Shown here: one piece after another, positions 35,371 to 45,274 of the stretch
Position numbering within the stretch: the stretch's first letter is position 1
How the letters are laid out: each line of letters opens with the position of its first letter
Source: an uncultured Eggerthellaceae bacterium
GTDB lineage: Bacteria > Actinomycetota > Coriobacteriia > Coriobacteriales > Eggerthellaceae
Direction of reading: 5' to 3'
DNA length: 64,000 nucleotides
NCBI GenBank assembly: GCA_910588945.1
Contig: CAJUSF010000035.1
Span: 30,834-94,833 of the forward strand
Position numbers and translations under genes: made by a program
The notes under the pieces: model-generated
Told to the model about the DNA's origin: nothing
Databases searched by the model: none
The model's input: only the letters and a program-made list of their open reading frames with translations

Positions 35371-36789
35371 CTACTTATCCAAAAAACTCTGCATCTTGCG
35401 GATATCCGACATGCTTAGCCCGCCCATGCCTGGAATCGACATGCCGCGCTTTGACTTCTTCCCCTTTTTAGATTTTTTACCGCGCTTCGAGGTGCCCTGA
35501 TCGAGCATGGAAGTGAGTTTTTTCACCTGCTTTTTTGTCTCATTGAACTGGCGCATCATATTGTTGATGTCGGTAACGCTGACGCCCGCGCCTTTAGCGA
35601 TACGCTGTCTGCGCGAACCGTTCAAAACCTCCGGATGCTCTCGCTCTTCTTTGGTCATGGAGTTGATCATGACCTCCATGCGATCGAAAGCATGATCATC
35701 AACCTTGCCCTCACCGAGCATCTTGTCCCCACCGGGAAGCGCACTCACAAGCTTTGACAATCCGCCCATCTTGTGAACTTGCTTGTTCATCGTAATGAAG
35801 TCATTGAGCGTGATATTTCCGCGCGCAAGGCGCTCCGCTTCGAGATTCTCTTCCTCTTCCTGCTGTACGCGAACAGCGCTCTCGATAAGGGACACCATGT
35901 CTCCCATACCGAGAATACGCTTAGCCAAGCGATCGGGGTGAAAATCCTCAAGCGAATCGGGTCGCTCGCCCGATGAGATGAACTTGATCGGCTTTCCTGT
36001 GACCTCACGGATGGAAAGAGCGCCGCCACCTCTAGCATCGCCATCCATCTTCGACATGATGACACCGTCAAAATCCACCTGTTCGGCAAATGCCTCGACG
36101 ACATTCACGACGTCTTGACCGGTCATCGCATCTACCACCATAAGGACTTGCTCAGGCTTCACTGCTTCTTTAATAGCAGCAGCCTCGGCCATCATCTCCT
36201 CATCGACATGCAGCCTACCGGCCGTATCGATGATCACAACATCGCGCAGAGAATCTATAGCCTCTTTGATGCTGTCAGTCGCTATGGTCACCGGATCAAG
36301 CCCGTCCTCGCGAAATACTTTCACACCGATCTCGCCGCCTAGCGTTTCCAATTGATCGGCCGCAGCCGGACGATAGATGTCGCATGCGACGAGCATCGGA
36401 GAGTGGCCCTCGCTCTTCAGTTTGTAAGCGAGCTTTGCCGATGCTGTGGTCTTGCCAGAACCTTGCAGACCAACGAGCATGATGACGTTAGGGATCCTAC
36501 CGGAGAATGCGATCTTTGAATCGGTCCGCCCAAGAAGCTCAGTAAGCTCGTCAAGCACGATCTTCACGACGTTTTGGGCCGGCGTGAGCGAATCGAGCAC
36601 CTCCGATGTCAGACAGCGCTCCTTCGTCTTTGCGACGAAGTTCTTCACCACCTTGAAATTGACATCCGCCTCCAGAAGAGCAAGACGGATCTCACGCATT
36701 GCCTCATCGATATCTTTTTCAGTAAGCCTACCCTTAGAGCGCAGACCTGAAAATATTCCTTGAAGTCTTGACGACAGATTCTCGAGCAT
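35371..36789 (-). CDS. ffh: Signal recognition particle protein Ffh
   Basis: This SRP GTPase binds signal sequences on nascent membrane proteins. It has an N-domain, G-domain GLQGSGKTTASAKLA (G1), DTAGRLHVDEEMM (G3), TKMDGDARGGGALS-like G4 region (MSKMDGDARGG), and a methionine-containing M-domain from about residue 325 that ends in the basic SKRGKKSKKGKKSKRG stretch before MSIPGMGGLSMSDI. At 472 residues it is a little long. It follows ftsY, its receptor, on the same strand. Confidence 0.96.
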   Translation of the reverse strand: MLENLSSRLQGIFSGLRSKGRLTEKDIDEAMREIRLALLEADVNFKVVKNFVAKTKERCLTSEVLDSLTPAQNVVKIVLDELTELLGRTDSKIAFSGRIPNVIMLVGLQGSGKTTASAKLAYKLKSEGHSPMLVACDIYRPAAADQLETLGGEIGVKVFREDGLDPVTIATDSIKEAIDSLRDVVIIDTAGRLHVDEEMMAEAAAIKEAVKPEQVLMVVDAMTGQDVVNVVEAFAEQVDFDGVIMSKMDGDARGGGALSIREVTGKPIKFISSGERPDSLEDFHPDRLAKRILGMGDMVSLIESAVRVQQEEEENLEAERLARGNITLNDFITMNKQVHKMGGLSKLVSALPGGDKMLGEGKVDDHAFDRMEVMINSMTKEEREHPEVLNGSRRQRIAKGAGVSVTDINNMMRQFNETKKQVKKLTSMLDQGTSKRGKKSKKGKKSKRGMSIPGMGGLSMSDIRKMQSFLDK

Positions 36790-36804
36790 ACTTGCTTCCT
36801 TCGA

Positions 36805-38037
36805 TCACCATTTTTCCCAAAAATGTTTCTTAGGTTTGTCTTTTTTCATCTTATCATCGAGCTCGACAAATTCAGCCCACGACATCTTAGGTGTGGCATC
36901 ATCATCGCTATCCTTGCTATCCGCGTTATCTTCTTGAGCCGGAATATCAAGATCGTCGCTACTTGTTTCGTCTATCTCATCCATGGCAACATCGACGTCA
37001 TAGACCTCGGCATCATCATCCTCAGAAGCAACATCTGCGATCTGTGCGTTTTGCGATGATGCGATCTCGTCTATTTCAGAAACGTCATCTTCGCATACAG
37101 CATCCTCTTCAAGATCGCTCTGCTCAAAATCCCCGATGAGCGCCGCCACGAACGAACGCGCATCGAAATCACGCAGATCGTCGATGCCTTCCCCGACACC
37201 GATCTTTACGATAGGAAGCTCAAGCTCATGCGATATCGCAAGCGCGATGCCTCCTTTAGCCGTACCGTCGAGCTTGGTTATGATAAGAGCATCCAGATCA
37301 AGCGCCTTGTTGAATTCACGCGCCTGTTGAAGGCCATTCTGACCTGTAGTCGCATCGATAACAAGCACAACATACACAGGCGCAACAGAGCGCTTGCGCA
37401 CAACCTTTACCACCTTTTCAAGCTCGCGCATAAGGTCATCTGATGTGTGGAGCCTTCCTGCGGTATCGATAAGAACAAGATCATCGCCCTCGGCCTCAGC
37501 GCGCTCTAATGTCTCATAACAAACGCTCGCCGGATCACTTCCCCGCTCCCGCGTCACCATCTCGACACCAGCACGCTCAGACCACACCTGAAGCTGCTCG
37601 ATGGCAGCAGCACGGAAGGTATCGGCTGAACCTAAAATGACTTTTCTGCCCGCAAGCTTGCTCTCATTGGCGATCTTGCCAACAGTGGTCGTCTTTCCTG
37701 TACCGTTTATTCCCACGAACAGCACGGTCGCGCTATCACCAGAAAAAATCTCTTCACCGCCGGAAGCAAAAGTATCGACTATCTCATCACTTAGAAGATC
37801 GAGCACCGCATAAGAGTCCGGAAGGGCCTTGCGTGTGGCCTCATCGCGCAGGTTTTCCACGATCTGAAACGACGCTGCACCTCCCACATCGGAAAGCACA
37901 AGTGCATCTTCGAGCTCTTCCCAAAAACCCTCATCGAGATCAGGACCTCGATCGAGAAGGACGTTCATGCTCTCTTTGAACTTGTCACGCGATCTTGTGA
38001 GACCGTTTGTGATCCTTGCAAATACCCCTTCAGCCAT
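36805..38037 (-). CDS. ftsY: SRP receptor FtsY with C-terminal acidic domain
   Basis: This GTPase receptor docks SRP at the membrane. The NG domain begins at once (FARITNGLTRSRDKFKESM), with G1 GINGTGKTT at 109-117, DTAGRLHTSDD at about 191-201 and TKLDGTAKGG at 254-263. The acidic domain that normally precedes NG is instead at the C-terminus (about residues 303-383) and is followed by MSWAEFVELDDK and a basic-aromatic end KKDKPKKHFWEKW. ATG at 38037 is chosen over TTG at 38040 by SD spacing (GGAGG). It lies between smc and ffh. Confidence 0.94.
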   Translation of the reverse strand: MAEGVFARITNGLTRSRDKFKESMNVLLDRGPDLDEGFWEELEDALVLSDVGGAASFQIVENLRDEATRKALPDSYAVLDLLSDEIVDTFASGGEEIFSGDSATVLFVGINGTGKTTTVGKIANESKLAGRKVILGSADTFRAAAIEQLQVWSERAGVEMVTRERGSDPASVCYETLERAEAEGDDLVLIDTAGRLHTSDDLMRELEKVVKVVRKRSVAPVYVVLVIDATTGQNGLQQAREFNKALDLDALIITKLDGTAKGGIALAISHELELPIVKIGVGEGIDDLRDFDARSFVAALIGDFEQSDLEEDAVCEDDVSEIDEIASSQNAQIADVASEDDDAEVYDVDVAMDEIDETSSDDLDIPAQEDNADSKDSDDDATPKMSWAEFVELDDKMKKDKPKKHFWEKW

Positions 38038-38055
38038 CAAGACCTCCGATCGGTT

Positions 38056-41000
38056 CTACTCGGCGTGTCTCAGAGCGTGCTCCAACTTCTGGGAGATCAC
38101 CTTCGTAACGCCGTCTGCCTGCATGGATACGCCGAACAGAACATCGGCCGTCTCCATGGTGCGTCTTTGATGCGTGATCATGATGAGCTGAGTATCATCA
38201 CGCATGTCATTGATGTATTTGACCAGTCGCCTCAGATTCGTATCGTCAAGCGCCGCCTCCACCTCATCAAGGATATAAAACGGCGTGGAGCGCACCTTGT
38301 AGAGCGCGAATAGAAGCGCGAGCGCGGTGAGAGATTTCTCGCCGCCCGACATGAGCGACATCTTGGTGATGCGCTTTCCGGCAGGCTGCGCATTGACCTC
38401 AACGCCTGTATTCTCGATATCCTCCGGATCATCAAGCGCAAGGTTGGCCTTGCCGCCGGGGAAAAGAGAGGTGAATATCTCTTGGAAGTTCTTGTTTACG
38501 ACCTCGAACGTAACGGCAAAATCATCTTTGATCCTGCCTTCGATCAGACGATTGATGCGCATTAACGAGCGGGATGCACCCTCAAGGTCGGATAATTGCC
38601 CCGCAAGATAGTCGTAGCGCTGCTTGAGCTCGTCGTATTCTTGAGCAGCATCCGGATTGATGGTACCCAGATTCGCAATGCGTCTATTCAGGCTGAATGC
38701 GACCTCTTCAAGCTCTTGTCTGTTCTCAAGCACAGGCTCTGTTAACGCCACATCCAAAGGCGTATGACAATCCTCAACGATAACATTGACCGCAGTTTCG
38801 ATCTGCATCTCCATTCGAGCCTTCTCGATTCGAAGCTTCGAAAGCGCGTCGTTGACCTCATCAAATGCCTTATGCTTTTCAAGAAGAAGATTGCGAAGAT
38901 CGGTAATCTGGATGTGAAGCCCAGCAGAAGAATCCTGCGCCTGTCTCGATTCGAGTTCAAGCTTCGATGCTAGACCAGCTGCACACTGCGAGAGCGAGTT
39001 GAAGATATCAAGCAGCGGCAATAGCCTCTTCGCCGCAACAAGCTTGCATGCCATCTGATCGCTATAACCGCTTGCACGAGCGGCCATCGATTCGAGATCG
39101 CTTGATTGTCTCTCGATCACGCGCCTGTTGTAGGTCGAACGCTCAACAAGGCGAGTATGCTCAAGCTTTGCCTCCGACAAACGCTCGGATGTCTCCTCAG
39201 CCTTGATCTTTAACGGAGATAGCTTCTCATTGCTCTCATCGAGCTTTGATGTGATCGCATCGATCTGCTCGGTGATCTCTACCAGCTGCTTTTCAATCTC
39301 ATCCACCTCAGGACGAGCCTCGTCGATGATGCGCTGCGACTCGAGCTTTTGGCGCTCGATGTTCTCAAGTTCTTTGCGAGCCGCCTCAAGCTTCTCGGAA
39401 GTGGCCTGCGAGCGTTGCTTCAAGCTGGATACGTTGCCCTTCATCAGAGCCAACTGCTCGGACAACTCAAGGCTTTTCGTCTGCGCATCGCGAAGCGATG
39501 ATTCGGCATCCTCTGCGCTTTTCTGAGCGTCGATCGATATCTCACGCGCACTCTCAAGCGATGACTTTAGCTCTTCAAGATGACGAAGCTGCGAGAGTAC
39601 GCCGTGACCCTCTTCATCAACCCCGCCTCCAATGATTACTCGACCGCCGGCATCAATGCTGTGCGCATCTTTCGAATAGAAGCGAAGTCCAAGATCATCG
39701 CTTTTATGAGCCTCGATCATTGATGCGATATCATCGCAAACAACAACATCGCCCAACAGTGACAACACCGCTGCCTCATCGGTTGGATCCGCATCCACTT
39801 TCTCGATCAGCGCGAAGCCACCTACGCGCTTTGCAGCATCGATCACATCCTCTTTTGTAAAGCGCCTTGTCGATGTGCAGTTCCTGCCGGCAAGCGACAC
39901 TCTCCCCTTTACATCATTGCTCTCGAGCTCTTCGCAAAGCTTGGTCGCATCATCGACATTATCGATGATGAGCGTATCAAGGCCGCTTCCCAAGATGGAC
40001 TCCACCAACGCCTCTAACGATCTGTCGACCTTTATCGTATGCGAGAGTTGCTCGACCTTGATCGAAGTGGACTCTTGGTTCTCGATCATCCAGCTTCTGG
40101 CCTCATCCGAGCTTTGTATCTGTCTCTTCTCTATATCCTCAAGCGCCTTGATCTGCGTGGTAATGGACTGCTCAGCGGCCTTCGCCTCATCAAGGGCATC
40201 ACGCGCCGCCTGCCTAGCTTGCATGCATGTACCCACCAATGCTCGAGCAGAGCTTTCCTGCTCCGACAGCCTTGAGAGCGCCTCCTCGGCTGATTTCGTC
40301 TCCTTATCGGCCTCACGAGCATCCGCAGCACTGCGCTCCACCTGTAGCTCTAACTCAACCGCATGACCTTCTATCACCTTGATGTGCGCTATTCCATTTG
40401 TGAGCGCCTCTTGACGCTGCGTCTGGCGTGCGCGCAGCTGGAGAAGGAGCTTTTGCTTCGCATCCTTATCCGCATTCAGATCAGCGATGAGCTTCTCAAG
40501 ATCGCGAAGCTCAAACTGCTCTTTCGTATGCAATTCGCTCAACTCATCCAAATTGGATTTCGCTGATGCAAGCGAGACTTCTTCACTTGCGAATGACGAA
40601 CGAGCCGATGCAAGCTCCACTTCGCACTTTGCGCGCTCATTTGCAAGTGCATCGATCTGCAACTTGAACTCCTCAGCACGCAAGAGCGAGCTTCGGCGAC
40701 GATCCCTGATCATCATCGTGGTCGAATCTATGCGCTCAAGCGCGTTCGTTATCTCACGATGCTTCTTAGAGAGCTCTCCTGCATCGATGTTGTCAACACG
40801 GACCTTTTCTTGAAGCTCAGTAAGCTTCGCCTCATCTGCATCGATCTCGGCCTTCTTCGCGTTCACAAGCTCGGTCTGCGCAGATTCGCTGCCCTCTAGC
40901 TCTCTCCACTGACCTTGAAGCTTGCGAAGATCATCCACGGCAAGCACCAAGCTCGCGCGGTCGCGATCGCCCACGAGTTCAAGATACTTCTTCGCCTTTT

Positions 41001-41628
41001 TCGCCTTACGCTCCAAAGGAGCTAGCTGGCGCTGAACCTCACCGACAACATCGCGGATGCGCTCCACGTGATTGTTCATCTTCTCGAGCTTTCGCTCCGA
41101 TCTGGCCATGCGCTGCTTGTGCTTGAGAACACCTGCGGCCTCTTCGATTAGCGCACGGCGATCCTCCGGTTTCGAACGGAGTATAGAATCGAGCGAGCCC
41201 TGCGAGATGATCGAGTGAGTACCCGTACCGAGCCCTGAATCGTGAAGGATGTCAAGAACGTCCATCCTGCGTGCCACAGCCCCATTAATGAGATATTCGC
41301 TCTCACCGCTTCGATACATTCGCCTCGTAACGACAACCTCGGAAAAATCCACCGGAAGGGTGCCATCCGTGTTATCAAGAACGAGCTCCACCTCGGCAAA
41401 TCCTGTAGCCTTTCTGGCGCTTGAACCCGAAAAGATCACATCTTCCATAGCCTGACCGCGGAGGTTCTTTGCATTCCTCTCACCAAGCACCCAAAGCACC
41501 GCATCGGAAATATTGGATTTTCCAGACCCGTTCGGACCTACGACCGCAGTAATTCCGGGCTCGAGATTGAGCACACTCTTATCGGCGAAAGACTTAAAGC
41601 CTTTCAATGTGAGAGTCTTCAGATACAT
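38056..41628 (-). CDS. smc: Chromosome segregation ATPase SMC
   Basis: SMC condenses and organises chromosomes with ScpA and ScpB. The Walker A GPNGSGKS is at residues 31-38. Long coiled coils surround a hinge at about residues 510-660. The signature LMSGGEKSLTALALL and Walker B FYILDEVEAALDD lie in the last 100 residues. At 1190 residues it is complete. It starts 6 nt after rnc ends and precedes ftsY by 18 bp, an order widely conserved in Gram-positive bacteria. scpAB are not in the window. Confidence 0.97.
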   Translation of the reverse strand: MYLKTLTLKGFKSFADKSVLNLEPGITAVVGPNGSGKSNISDAVLWVLGERNAKNLRGQAMEDVIFSGSSARKATGFAEVELVLDNTDGTLPVDFSEVVVTRRMYRSGESEYLINGAVARRMDVLDILHDSGLGTGTHSIISQGSLDSILRSKPEDRRALIEEAAGVLKHKQRMARSERKLEKMNNHVERIRDVVGEVQRQLAPLERKAKKAKKYLELVGDRDRASLVLAVDDLRKLQGQWRELEGSESAQTELVNAKKAEIDADEAKLTELQEKVRVDNIDAGELSKKHREITNALERIDSTTMMIRDRRRSSLLRAEEFKLQIDALANERAKCEVELASARSSFASEEVSLASAKSNLDELSELHTKEQFELRDLEKLIADLNADKDAKQKLLLQLRARQTQRQEALTNGIAHIKVIEGHAVELELQVERSAADAREADKETKSAEEALSRLSEQESSARALVGTCMQARQAARDALDEAKAAEQSITTQIKALEDIEKRQIQSSDEARSWMIENQESTSIKVEQLSHTIKVDRSLEALVESILGSGLDTLIIDNVDDATKLCEELESNDVKGRVSLAGRNCTSTRRFTKEDVIDAAKRVGGFALIEKVDADPTDEAAVLSLLGDVVVCDDIASMIEAHKSDDLGLRFYSKDAHSIDAGGRVIIGGGVDEEGHGVLSQLRHLEELKSSLESAREISIDAQKSAEDAESSLRDAQTKSLELSEQLALMKGNVSSLKQRSQATSEKLEAARKELENIERQKLESQRIIDEARPEVDEIEKQLVEITEQIDAITSKLDESNEKLSPLKIKAEETSERLSEAKLEHTRLVERSTYNRRVIERQSSDLESMAARASGYSDQMACKLVAAKRLLPLLDIFNSLSQCAAGLASKLELESRQAQDSSAGLHIQITDLRNLLLEKHKAFDEVNDALSKLRIEKARMEMQIETAVNVIVEDCHTPLDVALTEPVLENRQELEEVAFSLNRRIANLGTINPDAAQEYDELKQRYDYLAGQLSDLEGASRSLMRINRLIEGRIKDDFAVTFEVVNKNFQEIFTSLFPGGKANLALDDPEDIENTGVEVNAQPAGKRITKMSLMSGGEKSLTALALLFALYKVRSTPFYILDEVEAALDDTNLRRLVKYINDMRDDTQLIMITHQRRTMETADVLFGVSMQADGVTKVISQKLEHALRHAE

Positions 41629-41634
41629 AGGCGA

Positions 41635-42516
41635 CTACTGCTTCTTCTTGGCCGCCTCGCGCGCCTGCTTGGCACGCCTGCGATCGTTTGCCTTCTCTTC
41701 GCGAACCCGCTTGGCCTCAGCATCCTTCTTAGCCTTTGCTGCCGCCTTGTCGGCCTTGGCCTTTTTAGCCGCTGCATCTCTGGCGGCACGCGCATCCTCA
41801 TCCATGCCAATGCCGAAGAATTCCCCGAGACGCGCAAGCGTGCTTTTAGCTGCCTGGCTCTCGGCCTCCTTTTTCGTACGACCGCTGCCGCTGGCAAGAG
41901 CGTGATCTCCAGCATATACTTGAGAGACGAAAGTACGATCGTGTGGCGGCCCTTGCGTCTCAATGAGCTTATAGGTCGGCGTTATGCCATCTTCTTGCAG
42001 CTTTTCCTGAAGTGCGCTCTTTGGATTTTCCGGTTCGCTGGCAAGCTCCACCGACATCTTAGGGATAAGGGTGCGACCCACAAAAGCAGTCGCAGCCTCA
42101 ATGCCGCCATCAAGATATAGTGCAGCCACAACGGCCTCATATACATTCTCAAGTGCTGAGTGAAGACCACGTTTGCCAGTGCCTGTCTCGGAGGATCCAA
42201 ATACGATGACATCAGCAAACCCAAGATGATCGGCCACATCGGAAAGCGATGAGCCGGATACGAGCGCAACCTTGATGCGCGTCAGTCCGCCCTCATCAAG
42301 ATCAGGAAACCTATGAAAAGCCGTTGATGCCACGATTGCGCCCAATATGGAGTCGCCTAAAAATTCAAGACGCTCATAGGAGAACTTCACGGATTTACCC
42401 TCCGTAGCAGAAGGGTGCGTTATCGCAGATAAGACCAGTTGCTTATCGTCAAATTCATAGCCTATTATCGACTCAGCCTCATTCAGCTTCGTCGCTTGTT
42501 CTTCAGTCAGGTTCAT
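41635..42516 (-). CDS. rnc: Ribonuclease III with Ala/Lys-rich tail
   Basis: This enzyme cleaves double-stranded RNA in rRNA maturation and mRNA decay. The signature YERLEFLGDSILGAIVA holds catalytic residues, with a second acidic site at ALENVYEAVVAALYLDGG. The dsRNA-binding domain runs from KSALQEKLQEDG to AAKSTLARL (about residues 160-228). A ~62-residue tail of mostly Ala, Lys, Arg and Asp follows; it is absent from typical 225-residue enzymes and may bind RNA or the ribosome. It follows plsX. Confidence 0.95.
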   Translation of the reverse strand: MNLTEEQATKLNEAESIIGYEFDDKQLVLSAITHPSATEGKSVKFSYERLEFLGDSILGAIVASTAFHRFPDLDEGGLTRIKVALVSGSSLSDVADHLGFADVIVFGSSETGTGKRGLHSALENVYEAVVAALYLDGGIEAATAFVGRTLIPKMSVELASEPENPKSALQEKLQEDGITPTYKLIETQGPPHDRTFVSQVYAGDHALASGSGRTKKEAESQAAKSTLARLGEFFGIGMDEDARAARDAAAKKAKADKAAAKAKKDAEAKRVREEKANDRRRAKQAREAAKKKQ

Positions 42517-42531
42517 TTGAATATCGCCTAC

Positions 42532-43542
42532 TTAAGATCCTTTGACACTTGATGCGGATCTCAAACTTTCTTCTATAGATGCGGACAGATTTGCTCTTAT
42601 GGCATTATACCCCGCAATGATTCCATTCTTTATGGCCTCTGCGTTAGAGGACCCATGCCCTATGATACAGGTTCCCTTTATGCCGAGCAGCGGACTTCCG
42701 CCGTATTTGTCCGGATTGATGTCCTCTTTGAGCTTTGTGAGCTTGCCCTTCACAAGAGCCGCGCCAAGTTTTGCCGACGTAGATGATGTAAGGGCATCCT
42801 TGACATATCGCAACATCAATTTCGATGTTCCCTCGATCGTCTTCAGGCATACATTGCCGGTGAATCCGTCTGTGACAACAACGTCGAACTTCCCATCAAC
42901 TAGATCTCCTCCCTCGCAGTTTCCTGCGAAAGATGAAATCTCCGCCTTGAGAAGCGAGTTAGCCTCCTGAGCAAACAGAGAACCTTTTGCGTCCTCCTCG
43001 CCTATATTGAGAAGCCCAACACTAGGCGAAACAACGCCAAGGATATCTTTCATATAGATCTCGCCCATCTTCGCGAACTGAACGAGATAATCGGGCTTGC
43101 AATCCGCATTTGCTCCCACATCGAGCAACAGCGTGGGCTTATTATAGGAAGGCAGCACCACAGCAAGCGCCGGGCGCTTTATGCCCTTGATCCTGCCAAC
43201 TATGAGAGTTGCTGCAGCAAGGCAGGCGCCGGTGGAACCAGCGGAAAAGAAACCTTGCGCCACACCATCTTTGACAAGCCCGCAACCCACAACAATGGAA
43301 GAATCCTTTTTCTGCTTGATAGCATCCACAGGATGCTCTCCCATCCCTATGACCTCTGATGCGCTCACAGGGATACATCTATCATAAGAAGAAGCAAAGG
43401 GCTCCACAATATCTGGAGTCCCACAAAGATAGATCTCTATTTCAGAATTTTCCGCAAGGGCTGCCGATACGCCTTTCAAGACAACATCCGGTGCGTTATC
43501 TCCACCCATGGCATCTACGACGAGCTTTACAGACTCTGTCAT
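42532..43542 (-). CDS. plsX: Phosphate acyltransferase PlsX
   Basis: PlsX makes acyl-phosphate from acyl-ACP for phospholipid synthesis at the membrane. The motifs VVDAMGGDNAPDVVLKG, SAGSTGACLAAATLIVGRIKGIKRPALA and VVTDGFTGNVCLKTIEG are characteristic. The start at 43542 is chosen because AGGAG is 5 nt upstream and homology begins at MTESVKLVVDAMGG; the longer open frame runs into rpmF. The 336 residues are normal. The rpmF-plsX order is conserved in many bacteria. Confidence 0.95.
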   Translation of the reverse strand: MTESVKLVVDAMGGDNAPDVVLKGVSAALAENSEIEIYLCGTPDIVEPFASSYDRCIPVSASEVIGMGEHPVDAIKQKKDSSIVVGCGLVKDGVAQGFFSAGSTGACLAAATLIVGRIKGIKRPALAVVLPSYNKPTLLLDVGANADCKPDYLVQFAKMGEIYMKDILGVVSPSVGLLNIGEEDAKGSLFAQEANSLLKAEISSFAGNCEGGDLVDGKFDVVVTDGFTGNVCLKTIEGTSKLMLRYVKDALTSSTSAKLGAALVKGKLTKLKEDINPDKYGGSPLLGIKGTCIIGHGSSNAEAIKNGIIAGYNAIRANLSASIEESLRSASSVKGS

Positions 43543-43625
43543 ACAAGCTCCTAAGCTGAACACTGATGGGTTCATGTATCTGCCCGCAATCAAGATTGAT
43601 TGGCGGGCAGTTACATAAGCACATC

Positions 43626-43805
43626 TTACTCGGTCTCGATAACCTCGCGGTTCTTGTAGTAGCCACAATTAGGGCAGACACGATGAGGAACCTTTACCTC
43701 ACCGCACTGCGGACAGGTTGAACGAGAAGGAGCATCCATGCGATCATGGGCACTTCTGCGTTGGCGTGTGCGAATACGACCCATACGTTGCTTAGGTACT
43801 GCCAT
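43626..43805 (-). CDS. rpmF: 50S ribosomal protein L32
   Basis: This 59-residue protein begins MAVPKQRMGRIRTRQRRSAH and carries the zinc-binding cysteines CPQCGEVKVPHRVCPNCGYY of L32. The stop TAA is at 43628-43626. AGGAGG lies about 9 nt before the ATG. It is a structural protein near the peptidyl-transferase centre. It stands between tRNA-Pro and plsX; the four-cysteine form suggests the zinc-dependent paralogue. Confidence 0.95.
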   Translation of the reverse strand: MAVPKQRMGRIRTRQRRSAHDRMDAPSRSTCPQCGEVKVPHRVCPNCGYYKNREVIETE

Positions 43806-43829
43806 TTGAGCTTTCCTCCTATTTCGTGC

Positions 43830-43848
43830 ACAGACTCAAAAGGTCTGT
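43830..43848 (-). other. Hairpin between tRNA-Pro and rpmF
   Basis: ACAGAC and GTCTGT form a 6-bp stem with a 7-nt loop. There is no strong U-tract, so transcription may run from the tRNA into rpmF; it could mark processing of the joint transcript. Confidence 0.4.
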
Positions 43849-43855
43849 TAGCTTC

Positions 43856-43932
<77 letters not shown>

Positions 43933-43967
43933 TTAGTCGTCTTTCGAAGATCGAAGACAGTTTTACT

Positions 43968-43996
43968 ATCTTAACTGTAGTTTGCTAGCATTTCAA
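43968..43996 (-). promoter_or_regulatory. Promoter of tRNA-Pro / rpmF
   Basis: TTGAAA (43996-43991), a 17-bp spacer and TAAGAT (43973-43968) on the minus strand. The -35 box lies inside the last codons of coaBC. Confidence 0.6.
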
Positions 43997-45211
43997 GACT
44001 TGATCCAATAATCTGTCGGCAATTTGCGCTTTATCCATCAATGGAAGGCTTAAAACGTCATCTTCTGTGACGAATGAGACTTCATCATCGTCGCATCCAA
44101 ACGCAAGACCGCCGCCAACCTTATTGGCCACGATCATATCGGCATGCTTGGCGTTGAGTTTTTGCTTAGCGTTCTCGATGACATCATCGGTCTCGGCGGC
44201 AAAACCCACAACCACCTGATCATCCCTCTTCTTTGCCGCTAGCGTAGCTATTATATCTGGATTAGGAACAAGATCGATTGTTGATAGAGCCTCATCATCG
44301 ATTCCCTTTTTCAACTTGCGATCGAAACTCTTGAGCGGCCGCAAATCGGCAACAGCAGCGCAGAAAACGGCAATATCGCTTTGCGTGAAAGGATCTTCGC
44401 ATGACGAGAGCATCTCTTCTGCTGTCTCAACCTTTATAAGATCGACCCCTGCCGGAGCATCTATGGAAACTGGTCCGGATACAAGCACCACATCCGCTCC
44501 GCGCCGCTTTGCACAATCCGCGATCGCGTACCCCATTTTGCCGCTCGATCTATTGGTGATGCTGCGCACCGCATCGATCGGTTCGACCGTCGGACCTGCT
44601 GTTATAAGAATCTTCATCCCGCACAGATCATGGTCATCTTCCTCTTTGCACGTTTCATCTGATGCGTCATCGATACTGAAAAGAACAGAGCTTGCATACG
44701 AAACGATATCATCGACATCCGCAAGCTTTCCTCTCCCCTCGTCACCGCACGCGAGCCTTCCTTGCGCAGGCTCTACAATATGTATCCCGCGCTGTCGACA
44801 TACACACAGATTGTGCTGCGTGGCAGCGTTCTCATACATGTGGACATTCATCGCAGGCGCGACGATCACAGGAGATGCCATCGCAAGCGCTGTGGAGCTC
44901 ATCAGATCATCAGCAATACCATTGGCGATCTTGGCGAGCATGTTTGCTGTACATGGAGCTATGAGAAACAGATCGCTGTCCCGAGCGAGATCTATATGCA
45001 AGATCGGCTCCTTTGGATCCTCAAATAGATCCGAGTGGACATCATGCCCGCTCAATGCGACAAACGTCAAAGGAGAGATGAATCGTGTGGCATTTTCGGT
45101 CATGATGACGCGCACGTCTATACCCTTCTTTTGAAGGGCTCGACAAATCTCTGCGGACTTATATGCCGCGATCCCGCCTGTTACGCCAAGCAGCACCTTC
45201 TTTACATCCAT
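43985..45211 (-). CDS. coaBC: Bifunctional phosphopantothenoylcysteine decarboxylase / phosphopantothenate-cysteine ligase
   Basis: This protein performs two consecutive steps of coenzyme A synthesis. The N-terminal flavoprotein CoaC domain begins KVLLGVTGGIAAYKSAEIC and has the PAMNVHMYENAATQHN substrate loop. After a linker rich in Asp and Glu, the CoaB ligase domain starts MKILITAGPTVEPIDAVRSITN with SSGKMGYAIA, and ends with VVGFAAET and ANKVGGGLAFG. At 408 residues it is normal. It stands alone on the minus strand with flanking gaps of about 60 bp. Confidence 0.95.
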   Translation of the reverse strand: MDVKKVLLGVTGGIAAYKSAEICRALQKKGIDVRVIMTENATRFISPLTFVALSGHDVHSDLFEDPKEPILHIDLARDSDLFLIAPCTANMLAKIANGIADDLMSSTALAMASPVIVAPAMNVHMYENAATQHNLCVCRQRGIHIVEPAQGRLACGDEGRGKLADVDDIVSYASSVLFSIDDASDETCKEEDDHDLCGMKILITAGPTVEPIDAVRSITNRSSGKMGYAIADCAKRRGADVVLVSGPVSIDAPAGVDLIKVETAEEMLSSCEDPFTQSDIAVFCAAVADLRPLKSFDRKLKKGIDDEALSTIDLVPNPDIIATLAAKKRDDQVVVGFAAETDDVIENAKQKLNAKHADMIVANKVGGGLAFGCDDDEVSFVTEDDVLSLPLMDKAQIADRLLDQVLKC

Positions 45212-45274
45212 GAACTTCTCCCTTTCAAAGTTATGCCGATGCCAAAGCAGATCGCTGTCATCGACACATCGATG

